Position numbers and translations under genes: made by a program | Notes under the pieces: model-generated | What the model saw: only the letters and a program-made list of their open reading frames with translations | The model's database searches: none | What the model was told of the DNA's origin: nothing | Origin: an uncultured Pedobacter sp. | Lineage (GTDB): Bacteria > Bacteroidota > Bacteroidia > Sphingobacteriales > Sphingobacteriaceae | NCBI RefSeq assembly: GCF_946479715.1 | Contig: NZ_CAMLHF010000016.1 | Location: forward strand, 1 to 43,822 | Length of the DNA: 43,822 nt | Reading direction: 5' to 3' | Shown here: in pieces, positions 8,810-16,970 of the stretch | Numbering within the stretch: position 1 is the first letter of the stretch | Layout: each line of letters begins with the position of its first letter

Positions 8810-10243
8810 TTATTTCCAACCCCCACCAAGTTCCTGATAGATATTGGTTACAGCACTGAGCTGGTTCTTTTTTGTTTCTATAAGTTCCAGTTTTGACTCC
8901 AGAGCATCGCGCTGAGTCATCAACACTTCCAGATAATCAGCCCTTGCCGATTTAAATAAATCATTGGAGATATCAATAGATTTGTTGAGTGCATCGACCT
9001 GGTCAGACTTCAAACGAAAACTCTTTTCCAGGTTATCTATATTCGACATTTGAGTAGAAACTTCTAAGTATCCATTTAAAATTGTTCGCTCATAGTTATA
9101 CATGGCCTGAAGCTGACGCAAGTTTGCATTTTTAAACTCAGCCTTAATTCCATTTCTATTAATTAGTGGGCCCGCAAGATCTCCTGCAAGTGAATACAGC
9201 ATTGATTCAGGCGACTTCACCAGATAAGATGGGTTAAATGCCTGAAACCCGAAAGCTGCGGAAATATCCAGGGAAGGATAGAATTCGGCTCTTGCTACTT
9301 TTACATCTAATTTTGTAGCAGCTAGCTCTAGTTCAGCTTGTTTAATGTCTGGTCTGTTGGCCAGCAGCTGTGATGGAATACCTGTACGAACCGCTGGAGG
9401 TAACAGGTTCAAAAAGTTGCCATGATCTCTTGGGATTTCCTGAGGGAATCGACCAAGTAAAAAATTGATCTTGTTTTCACTTTCTTTGATCTTTTGAAGA
9501 ATATCGAACTCCATGCTTTGGGAGTTTAGTACCTCCGCTTTAAATTTCTGAACAGCCAATTCGGTTACCCTGGTTGCTTGTTTTTGAATTTTTACAATCT
9601 CAAGGGCATCCTTTTGAAGCTGGATGTTCTGTTTAACAATCTCTAACTGGTTATCCAAAGCCAGCAATTCATAATAAGAGTTGGCAACCTCAGCAATCAA
9701 ATTGGTCAGTACAAAATTTTTGCCCTCTACAGTAGATAAGTATCTGCTAATTGCAGCTTTCTTTGAGTTACGGAGTTTTTTCCATATATCTACTTCCCAG
9801 TTTGCATATACTGCTGCAGTATAATCCATCAGGGGGTCTGGAGTTTCTTTTCCTGGAGCAATTTCTGTTGAAGCATCACCAGCACCCTGGCTGGTATACC
9901 TTCCTACTTTTTCAACACCCAGGCCAAGCTTTGCACCTACGGTTGGTAAAAGGGCTCCTTGTTTAAATTTGATGTCATTCTTTGCTATTTCAACTTCCTG
10001 AAGTGTTATACTCAACTCCTGGTTATGTTTAAGAGCTGTGTCAATCAGATTCACCAAATTTGGGTCGGTAAAAAAGTGCTTCCATTCAAGCACAGCCATA
10101 TTGGTGGTATCCTGATTGCTGGCATAAGATTCAGGAACCGATTTGTTTTCAGTAGACTGGATGAACGCAGGAATTTTACAGCTTGCAATGGCCATGCAAA
10201 TACCCATAAGGGCAATACATTTATATATCTTGTGTTTATACAT
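8810..10243 (-). CDS. Outer-membrane efflux lipoprotein (TolC/OprM/NodT family)
   Basis: A 477-residue outer-membrane channel subunit. The ATG at 10243 is preferred over an in-frame TTG at 10252: it forms an 8-nt overlap with the pump gene and begins a lipoprotein signal with an I-A-S-C lipobox. The body shows the duplicated OEP pattern, with long amphipathic helices around residues 180-260 and 380-470, and the LLANRPDIKQAELELAATKLDVKVARAEFYPSLDISA segment characteristic of the NodT/CusC group (given here as its position, about residues 290-330). It forms the exit duct for the RND pump encoded immediately upstream. It is the last gene of the three-gene efflux operon. Confidence 0.92.
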   Translation of the reverse strand: MYKHKIYKCIALMGICMAIASCKIPAFIQSTENKSVPESYASNQDTTNMAVLEWKHFFTDPNLVNLIDTALKHNQELSITLQEVEIAKNDIKFKQGALLPTVGAKLGLGVEKVGRYTSQGAGDASTEIAPGKETPDPLMDYTAAVYANWEVDIWKKLRNSKKAAISRYLSTVEGKNFVLTNLIAEVANSYYELLALDNQLEIVKQNIQLQKDALEIVKIQKQATRVTELAVQKFKAEVLNSQSMEFDILQKIKESENKINFLLGRFPQEIPRDHGNFLNLLPPAVRTGIPSQLLANRPDIKQAELELAATKLDVKVARAEFYPSLDISAAFGFQAFNPSYLVKSPESMLYSLAGDLAGPLINRNGIKAEFKNANLRQLQAMYNYERTILNGYLEVSTQMSNIDNLEKSFRLKSDQVDALNKSIDISNDLFKSARADYLEVLMTQRDALESKLELIETKKNQLSAVTNIYQELGGGWK

Positions 10244-13200
10244 TGTGATCAATTTCTTCGGTTAAAGGATTTTCTTCTTCATTTTTAACAAGAGCATATT
10301 TTTCTGAGATTTTACCGAATATGTAGTATAATCCTGGTATAATAAGAACGCCGAAAACAGTTCCGAAAAGCATACCTCCGGCAGCAGCGGAGCCGATTGT
10401 TCTGTTTCCTGTTGCACCCGGCCCGGAAGCAAAAACTAATGGAATTAATCCGGCAATAAATGCAAAGGACGTCATCAGAATAGGGCGGAACCTTACGGCT
10501 GAACCCTCAATTGCTGCCTGAAGTACTGAACTTCCTGCTCTGTGTTTCTGAACGGCAAACTCTATGATCAACACCGCATTCTTACCCAACAGACCAATAA
10601 GCATAACCATAGCTACCTGAGCATATATGTTATTCTCTAAACCGAATAATTTCAATAAGAGGAATGCTCCGAAAATTCCAGCCGGCAGTGAAAGAATTAC
10701 AGGGAATGGCAAAATAAAGCTCTCATACTGTGCAGCAAGGAGCATATATACGAAAACAAGGCAGATGATGAAGATATAAATCGCTTCATTTCCACGGGCA
10801 ACCTCATCTTTGGAAATACCTGCCCAGTCAATAGAGAATCCTCTTGGTAAACTGGTCTTAGCCACTTCCGATACTGCATTAATTGCTGAACCACTACTAT
10901 AACCTGGTGCAGAGGAGCCACTAATCTCCGATGCATTATACATATTGTGTCTGGTGATCTCTGATAATCCGTAAACCTTCTCAATTTTCATGAAGGCCGA
11001 GAATGGCACCATTTCGTCACGGTTATTCTTTACATATAGTTTCAGAACATCTTCAGGTAGGGCCCTGTACTGTGGCAACGCTTGCACCATTACTTTGTAT
11101 TGCCTATCGTATTTGATAAAACTGGTTTCATAGTTACTTCCCACTAATGTAGAAAGGGTATTCATAGCATTCTCGATAGTTACCCCTTTTTGCTGAGCAA
11201 TATCGTTATCAATTTTGAGCATGTATTGCGGGAAACTGGCACTGTAAAAGGTAAATACCGATGATAGTTCAGGGCGTTTACTCAGCTCCTTTACAAAATC
11301 CCTGCTAACTGTTTCCATCTTTTTGTAATCACCTGTTCCGGCTTTATCCAGCAAGCGCAACTCAAAACCACCAGCAGCTCCGTAACCAGGTACAGCAGGT
11401 GGCTGGAAGAATTCAATGGTAGCCCCTGTTACATCTTTAGATTTCTCTTCCAATTCATTGATTACCTCCTGTACAGAATGTTTACGCTCCTCCCAGCTTT
11501 TCAAGTTGATCAGACAAGTTCCTGAATTGGCTCCGGTACCCTCTGTAAGAATCTCATAACCCGCCAGGGAAGAAACGGATTGTACATCTTCCATGCCTTC
11601 GGCAATTTTCTGTAGCTTCTCGGCAACTTGATTCGTTCTTTCCAATGATGAACCCGGAGGGGTTTGTATTACCGCATAAAACATTCCCTGATCTTCATTG
11701 GGTATAAAGCCAGAAGGAAGGCTGTTGTTTAGTAACCATATCCCCGCGCAAAAAGCAACTAGCATGATAAAGGTAATTGCGCGTCTGTTTACGATTAGGC
11801 TTAGTAACTTCTGGTATTTGCCAGAAACCCTGTTGAACCAGTTGTTAAAACCATCAAGCACTTTATTGAGCCATGTTTTCTTTTGGGCTTTTCCATGATT
11901 ATTTTTCAGCATAATTGCACATAGGGCAGGGGTAAGAGTAAGTGCAACTACTCCCGATAGAATAATTGATGTTGCCATGGTAATAGAAAACTGCCTGTAG
12001 AATATTCCTACTGGCCCAGACATAAAAGCAACCGGAATAAATACTGCTGCCATTACAAAAGTGATCGCAATAATAGCCCCACTGATCTCATGCATGGCTT
12101 CTTCCGTGGCTTTAAGTGGCGAAAGATTCTTTTCTTCCATTTTGGCATGGACTGCTTCAATTACTACAATGGCATTATCTACCACAATACCTATTGCCAG
12201 CACCAGAGCGAATAAGGTGATTAGGTTCAGCGTTATCCCAAAGAATTGCATAAATACAAAAGTACCTATAAGAGATACCGGTACTGCAATGGCTGGGATT
12301 AATGTTGATCGCCAGTCGCCAAGGAAAAGGAATACAACCAATCCCACAAGAATAAATGCCTCTACAAGGGTGTGTATTACTTTTTCAATAGAAGCATCCA
12401 GGAATTTGGATACGTCATAACTGATCTCATAATCTACACCTTTAGGAAATGAGCTGGATTTGATCTCCTTCAGTTTAGCTTTTATGTCCTTGATTACCTG
12501 GCTCGCATTACTTCCATAAGATTGCTTCACTACTATAGCAGCCGAAGGTCGGCCGTTAAGATTGGAATAAAGGTCATAATACGAACTTCCAAACTCCACA
12601 TCAGCCACATCCTTCAGATGAAGTATTTCTCCCTTTGTGGATGATCTTAATATAATGTTCTCATACCCCTCTTTGGTACTAAACCTCCCGGGATATTTTA
12701 ATACATATTCAAATGCCTGAGATCTTTTACCAGAACTTTCTCCGGTTTTACCTGGCGAAGCTTCCAAACTTTGCTCATCAAGTGCTTTTAAAACTTCATC
12801 GGCCGATATCTTATAGGCCAGCATACGGTCTGGTTTTAGCCAGACCCTCATGGCATATTCGCGGTTACCAAGGATATCCGCAACTCCAACACCGTCAACT
12901 CTTTTTAATTCTGACAATACGTTGATGTCGGCGAAGTTGAAAAGGAACTTCTGATCCATATGAGGGTCTTTACTGTACAGGTTGATGTACATTAGCATGT
13001 TAGACTCTTCCCTCGTAATTTTTACACCTTCACGTACCACCAAAGGAGGTAGTTTATTGATAACAGAAGCTACACGGTTTTGAATATTTATCGATGCCTG
13101 ATTGGGGTCGGTACCCAGATTAAATACGGCCTGTATGGTGGCCTCACCATCATTACCTGCATCCGATGCCATGTATTTCATTCCTGGAACACCATTAATA

Positions 13201-13403
13201 GCCCGCTCCAACGGAATGATTACTGATTTAATCATTAGTTCGCCATTTGCTCCCGGATATTCCGCAGTGATGTTCACCTTTGGTGGCGAAATGGAAGGGA
13301 ATTGTGTTACCGGTAATTGGGTGGTAGCCAACACACCCAGGAATGTAATTATGAGCGATATTACTATAGACAGGACTGGCCTGTGTATGAATTTATTAAA
13401 CAT
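10236..13403 (-). CDS. RND efflux pump, inner-membrane permease (HAE1/AcrB-like)
   Basis: A 1055-residue transporter, close to AcrB length (about 1050). It shows the duplicated architecture: TM1 at residues 10-30, a large periplasmic loop, TM2-6 around 340-500, then a second half with TM7 near 545 and TM8-12 near 870-1035. Signature segments include the N-terminal FIHRPVLSIVISL and PVTQFPSISPPKV, and the proton-relay helices GIVVDNAIVV in TM4 and GLLGKNAVLIIEF in TM10. The relay lysine and first TM4 aspartate are kept; the position of AcrB's second aspartate is Asn. It exports hydrophobic compounds using the proton gradient; substrates are unpredictable. It starts 27 nt after the adaptor gene and overlaps the outer-membrane factor gene. 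Confidence 0.95.
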   Translation of the reverse strand: MFNKFIHRPVLSIVISLIITFLGVLATTQLPVTQFPSISPPKVNITAEYPGANGELMIKSVIIPLERAINGVPGMKYMASDAGNDGEATIQAVFNLGTDPNQASINIQNRVASVINKLPPLVVREGVKITREESNMLMYINLYSKDPHMDQKFLFNFADINVLSELKRVDGVGVADILGNREYAMRVWLKPDRMLAYKISADEVLKALDEQSLEASPGKTGESSGKRSQAFEYVLKYPGRFSTKEGYENIILRSSTKGEILHLKDVADVEFGSSYYDLYSNLNGRPSAAIVVKQSYGSNASQVIKDIKAKLKEIKSSSFPKGVDYEISYDVSKFLDASIEKVIHTLVEAFILVGLVVFLFLGDWRSTLIPAIAVPVSLIGTFVFMQFFGITLNLITLFALVLAIGIVVDNAIVVIEAVHAKMEEKNLSPLKATEEAMHEISGAIIAITFVMAAVFIPVAFMSGPVGIFYRQFSITMATSIILSGVVALTLTPALCAIMLKNNHGKAQKKTWLNKVLDGFNNWFNRVSGKYQKLLSLIVNRRAITFIMLVAFCAGIWLLNNSLPSGFIPNEDQGMFYAVIQTPPGSSLERTNQVAEKLQKIAEGMEDVQSVSSLAGYEILTEGTGANSGTCLINLKSWEERKHSVQEVINELEEKSKDVTGATIEFFQPPAVPGYGAAGGFELRLLDKAGTGDYKKMETVSRDFVKELSKRPELSSVFTFYSASFPQYMLKIDNDIAQQKGVTIENAMNTLSTLVGSNYETSFIKYDRQYKVMVQALPQYRALPEDVLKLYVKNNRDEMVPFSAFMKIEKVYGLSEITRHNMYNASEISGSSAPGYSSGSAINAVSEVAKTSLPRGFSIDWAGISKDEVARGNEAIYIFIICLVFVYMLLAAQYESFILPFPVILSLPAGIFGAFLLLKLFGLENNIYAQVAMVMLIGLLGKNAVLIIEFAVQKHRAGSSVLQAAIEGSAVRFRPILMTSFAFIAGLIPLVFASGPGATGNRTIGSAAAGGMLFGTVFGVLIIPGLYYIFGKISEKYALVKNEEENPLTEEIDHNV

Positions 13404-13430
13404 AGAATTACTTTTTTAAGGATGGAATTA

Positions 13431-14513
13431 CTATTCCGTTTTCAATTGCAGACGAGAAATAACTTCCTTGGGTGCTATAAATTCATATTTGATCTTATCA
13501 TCATCTTTGACCTTTTGGACACCTTCAAGTAGGATTTTGTCATTTTCAGAAAGGGTATTTCCTACCACATACAAGTCAGGCATTCTGCTACTGATACTAA
13601 TATTCCGCGATCTTACTACTCCATTTTTGTCAACTACAAAAACATATACTTTGTCCTGAATTTCGTAGGTCGCTTTTTGAGGGATTATTAATGCACCCTT
13701 AAGCGGAACAGTCATTTGAACTTTACCTGTCTCGCCATTTTTTAAAAGCTTGTCGGGATTTGGGAACCTTGCTCTGAAAGCAATGTTTCCTGTTTCATTA
13801 TCAAATTCACTTTCAACGGTTTCTACCTCACCTTTATATTTCAAGGGTTGGCTATTGGCCAAAAGCAGACTTACCTTGTTGTCGCCGCGACCTTTAATAT
13901 TGGTCTGATAGTCCAGGTACTCGGGCTCAGATACATTAAAGTAGGCGAACATCTGGCTGTTATCAGAAAGATTAGTCAATAATTCACCTTCATCAACAAG
14001 ACTTCCCAGTTTCAGGGGGATGCGATCAATGGTGCCATCAAATGGGGCTTTGATTTCAGTGAATGACAAGTGTAATTTTGCTAGTGCCACTTCGGCTTTA
14101 GCCTGATCAAGTTTAGCTTGAGCCATTGTCAGCTCATTTTTTGAGACCACATTTTTATCAGCCAGAGTTTTGGTATTCTGTAATTCTATCTCTACAGATT
14201 TGGCTTCGGCCTGAGCTTTCATTAGCTCGGCTTCATACATTTTTGGCATGATCCTGAACAACAGCTGGCCCGCTTTTACAGATTGACCTTCGTCAACGTA
14301 AATGTTCTGCATGTATCCTTTTTCTTGTGCTCTTATCTCAATGTTCCTTACAGATTTTATTTGTGAAACATATTCCTTGGTAAATGAGGTGTCAATTTTT
14401 AAAGGAGTAGTAACCGCGTACTTGCTGATTTCTTCCTTTTCTTTTTTTTCAGATGTACAGCTTGTATGGCATAATATAATACCCAAGCCCATGAGCATTG
14501 CAATTCTCTTCAT
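13431..14513 (-). CDS. RND efflux periplasmic adaptor (MFP/HlyD family) lipoprotein
   Basis: A 360-residue membrane fusion protein. The N-terminus is a lipoprotein signal with an H-T-S-C19 lipobox. Residues about 55-90 and 150-180 form the split lipoyl domain (EIRAQEKGYMQNIYVDEGQSV, then EIKAPFDGTIDRI). Between them lies an alpha-helical hairpin of roughly residues 95-145, rich in A, E and K. The beta-barrel and membrane-proximal domains follow, with GETGKVQMTVPLKGALIIPQ a typical family segment. It couples the RND pump to the outer-membrane factor and is the first of the three efflux genes. No efflux regulator is encoded next to it. Confidence 0.93.
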   Translation of the reverse strand: MKRIAMLMGLGIILCHTSCTSEKKEKEEISKYAVTTPLKIDTSFTKEYVSQIKSVRNIEIRAQEKGYMQNIYVDEGQSVKAGQLLFRIMPKMYEAELMKAQAEAKSVEIELQNTKTLADKNVVSKNELTMAQAKLDQAKAEVALAKLHLSFTEIKAPFDGTIDRIPLKLGSLVDEGELLTNLSDNSQMFAYFNVSEPEYLDYQTNIKGRGDNKVSLLLANSQPLKYKGEVETVESEFDNETGNIAFRARFPNPDKLLKNGETGKVQMTVPLKGALIIPQKATYEIQDKVYVFVVDKNGVVRSRNISISSRMPDLYVVGNTLSENDKILLEGVQKVKDDDKIKYEFIAPKEVISRLQLKTE

Positions 14514-14621
14514 AGTATGAATTAATTATTAATCGATTTGATGATCAGGAATCAGAGATTCCCTGGAATGAGAAATAGCATCAGTTACCGGGTATGAAAC
14601 CAGAATTACCTCCACGGGCAT

Positions 14622-14665
14622 ATATGATCACGACTTCGATAACTGAAGCGTATTGTTGATCATAT
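14622..14665. repeat. 9-bp inverted repeat upstream of the efflux operon
   Basis: Arms ATATGATCA (14622-14630) and TGATCATAT (14657-14665) are perfect inverted repeats 26 nt apart. They enclose a second small dyad (CTTC 14634-14637, GAAG 14645-14648). The element lies between the 134-residue exported protein, whose stop codon overlaps its right arm, and the adaptor gene. It could be an operator for a TetR-type or similar dimeric regulator, or an RNA hairpin; no T-run follows, so it is not a standard terminator. Confidence 0.4.
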
Positions 14666-15064
14666 TTTTAGAACTCTTTGTAGAATGTATTTGTAAGAAG
14701 AAGCGTAGGATAGGTGTTTGCAAAAAGGCAAACGGTTTTTGAAATAAGCGTTGGAATAAATTAAAGTAGAGGCATAGGTAAGCGCTGCAAAGTACTTGAC
14801 AGGCAATATAGATTTCCTGGCAGATACAAGATCATCATCTTCGTCTTCAACACTAATGAAGTCTTCTTTTTTATCACCTATGGTACTGGTCTTAACTTCA
14901 GTAAGGCCCTGATTGGCAATGACAAGTTTTGCTTGTTGCGATTTTTCAATCTGTTGAACAGTTGAATAACTGCTTATGCTATAATGAGCCCCTGCATAAA
15001 CGTGATTTGATCCCCCTAAAAGGAAGAAACACAGAGACAAAAAGAATACAACAGCAGTTTTCAT
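14660..15064 (-). CDS. Small exported protein of unknown function
   Basis: A 134-residue protein; the ATG at 15064 is preferred over an in-frame TTG at 15076. Residues 1-25 form a strong signal peptide (hydrophobic FFLSLCFFLLGG, likely cleavage after VYAG or nearby). The middle holds an acidic cluster (SVEDEDDD at about residues 71-78), and the C-terminal third is Tyr/Ala/Lys-rich and basic. I recognise no known domain. It lies 146 nt upstream of the efflux adaptor gene on the same strand and may be co-transcribed with it, with the inverted repeat between them. The coding call rests on the clear signal peptide and uninterrupted frame; the function is unknown. Confidence 0.6.
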   Translation of the reverse strand: MKTAVVFFLSLCFFLLGGSNHVYAGAHYSISSYSTVQQIEKSQQAKLVIANQGLTEVKTSTIGDKKEDFISVEDEDDDLVSARKSILPVKYFAALTYASTLIYSNAYFKNRLPFCKHLSYASSYKYILQRVLKI

Positions 15065-15187
15065 ATTCGGCCACAAAAATAGTATTAGCCATGAATGTTA
15101 ACGTAACCTAATTCTTTTTAACTGTCAGAATTGTGTCAATAATTTTATTTGCGCTTACCGGATGATGTCAGATTATTAATAGAATCC

Positions 15188-16078
15188 TTAAAAATGGACA
15201 ACAGCAGTATCAACCAGCCACTTATCATTAATGGTAACGTTAAAACCGGTTGATACATTAGGTACTAGTAGTTTGCCTTTTACAATTGTACGCTTGTTTC
15301 TGTAAATGGGTACACTGAGTGTCTTTCTTACACCACCACCCGATATCTCAATTAGAATTGGTCTTTCTGTACTCAAAATATAAATGCTGATGGGGCCATT
15401 TGCATTGCTTACTTCATAGCCTGCATTATCATCAATACGGCCAAATGTTTTTTGATCTTTCAGTGTAAAACCCGTTGCTTCGAAATTAACATCAACGATG
15501 AAGTCAGGTACATCTTCAACAAGTACTTCCAGTTTACCAACGACCCGCTGCAGTATGAGGTTTATTGTTTGGTTTTCATCGATACTTACAACTGACGATT
15601 TTGCATAAAAAGTATCATCTGTTTTATAATGCTTATCAGCCATCGTTGGGTTAGGTTGCCAATACTGCATGTTTGCCTCGGAAAGTGGTAATAATATAGG
15701 AACTTCGTTGTCTCGATAATACTTATTGATCCCAAAAAGTGATTTGGAACCAACTGCAATAAATATATAATTACCAACAGGCAAATCGAAATTTATTTCT
15801 CCCATACCAGGAAAATCGGTGGTTTGGGTTGCTCTATAGTATTCATTGCCGGTTTCCGCATTAAATATAATATAGGTTAGTTGATTAACTAAATTTTCTA
15901 TGGGTGTAACTAGTGTTACTTCAGTGCCGCCATCTAAACCTGTTTTTTCTTTCTCAACAGAAAGACCAACTTTGTAAGTTTTTTTATTTGGTTCTGGAAC
16001 TTCTTGTCCTGCTTTCTTGCTGCATGCTGATAACAGAAGGATGAAAGTAATTGAGGAGATAAACGTTAATTTTTTCAT
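15188..16078 (-). CDS. Putative lipoprotein, possibly fimbrillin/Mfa2-like
   Basis: A 296-residue protein with a lipoprotein signal (lipobox L-S-A-C19). The mature part is beta-rich and contains an early NLVNQLTYIIFNAETG strand pair and a FDLPVGNYIFIAVGS segment. This resembles the Ig-like N-terminal domain of Bacteroidota fimbrillins and Mfa2/FimB anchor proteins, where an 'LPxGxY' turn is typical. A second beta domain runs from about residue 175 to the end. The resemblance is by pattern only and not decisive; a generic surface lipoprotein is the alternative. It has no obvious operon partner: the small exported gene downstream is 123 nt away and divergent DNA lies upstream. Confidence 0.45.
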   Translation of the reverse strand: MKKLTFISSITFILLLSACSKKAGQEVPEPNKKTYKVGLSVEKEKTGLDGGTEVTLVTPIENLVNQLTYIIFNAETGNEYYRATQTTDFPGMGEINFDLPVGNYIFIAVGSKSLFGINKYYRDNEVPILLPLSEANMQYWQPNPTMADKHYKTDDTFYAKSSVVSIDENQTINLILQRVVGKLEVLVEDVPDFIVDVNFEATGFTLKDQKTFGRIDDNAGYEVSNANGPISIYILSTERPILIEISGGGVRKTLSVPIYRNKRTIVKGKLLVPNVSTGFNVTINDKWLVDTAVVHF

Positions 16079-16278
16079 GATCTTTTTTACATGAAAATAC
16101 CTAACATTTAATGAAAAGAAATGGAACTTTTATGATTGTGTAGCAAAGTGTATAAATATCACATAATTTGTGTAACCAGTCATTTACAGCAGTTCAGAGA
16201 TCGAGAGTTACCATTCAATAAGTTTGCTGTATAATCTGTATGTTTTCAAATTAAATTGGTGTTATAAATAACGCAATT

Positions 16279-16458
16279 ATGATTAACACAGATTTATATT
16301 ACACTCAAACCGAGGCTTGCAGTGTTTTAAGAATTTCTCTGAAGAAATTTAAGAGTATTGTTAAAAATAATAAACTCCCTGTTTACAGAAGTTCTGAAAC
16401 TGCAAATGCCTATGTGAAAAAGAGAGATTTTCTCAACGCAATGCTAAATGGGATATAG
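16279..16458 (+). CDS. Single-domain helix-turn-helix protein (excisionase/MerR-like HTH_17)
   Basis: A 59-residue ORF, ATG 16279 to TAG 16456-16458. The sequence reads as one winged HTH of the excisionase type: a YYTQTEACSVLRIS start (helix 1 and turn), LKKFKSIVKNNKLPVYR (recognition helix and wing), then YVKKRDFLNAML. This matches the general pattern 'EAaxxLxvSxxTlxxxixxgkLpxxr…edlxxf' of HTH_17 proteins. It has no integrase, recombinase or phage neighbour. It lies about 510 bp upstream of a SusC/SusD pair on the same strand and is a candidate DNA-binding regulator. The small size makes the coding call less certain, but the domain match is good. Confidence 0.65.
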   Translation: MINTDLYYTQTEACSVLRISLKKFKSIVKNNKLPVYRSSETANAYVKKRDFLNAMLNGI

Positions 16459-16970
16459 CTATAATACATTGCGCATTTTTTAATTCTAACACATTCTAAA
16501 GGGTATCTCAAAGGGCTTAAAAAGCATTTGTATCATTTTTGTTGCGCAAACGTTTGTTTCGGGTGGTGCAATTGATATTTTTTTCACCGAAAAAAACTGC
16601 CTTTAGAGGGTTTTAAACTAACTTCTTAGTAGATAATTAAATATTTGGTTAATTATTATTCCTGTAGAGATAAAAAAATCATGATTCATAAGGCCAAGCT
16701 TTGCTGAGCACAGTCCGATTGAAGTTTGATATACCTCAAAGCAATTTATTCAAGTTTTCAAGATGTAATTTATACTGGCTTCAGTGCGAAATCAATCGGT
16801 TGCGTTAAGTTGTACATAATATGTGACCTCTCGACTCTATACATTAGAGCTGAAAAGTTTTAACCATCTAAGTCCCTCCTCTCAATTCATGAGATTAAAT
16901 AGTATGATAACCTAACAGAGTAATTGCTGCAATTCCAATAACTAACTAACAACTAAACTAAATAACAATT
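16459..16970 (+). promoter_or_regulatory. 512-bp non-coding region upstream of the first SusC, with a CAAACGTTTG palindrome
   Basis: I find no gene in this stretch. It holds a perfect 10-bp palindrome, CAAACGTTTG, at 16547-16556, embedded in GCGCAAACGTTTGTTT. This resembles operators of LacI/PurR-family repressors, whose dyads are centred on CG. A small hairpin (CTCTA 16835-16839, TAGAG 16845-16849) lies nearer the gene. No convincing TTG/TAnnTTTG promoter pair could be fixed. The long leader probably contains the SusC1 promoter and its control site. Confidence 0.45.

Noticed and set aside
12061..12420. A 119-residue open frame on the + strand
   Set aside because: It lies wholly antisense within the RND pump gene and has low-complexity composition without a signal or domain; it is a shadow of that gene.
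15074..15081. TATTTTTG on the - strand, an exact match to the -7 consensus TAnnTTTG
   Set aside because: It is only about 9 nt from the ATG at 15064 and no TTG lies 19-21 bp upstream, so it is probably chance in AT-rich DNA.
16279..16458. The small HTH gene as part of an integrated mobile element
   Set aside because: No integrase, transposase, att-like repeats or phage genes are present in the window.
16798..16803. GGTTGC upstream of SusC1, like the core of the shared PUL leader
   Set aside because: Only six bases match, the flanks differ and no -7 box occurs 20 bp downstream; not counted as a fourth copy.
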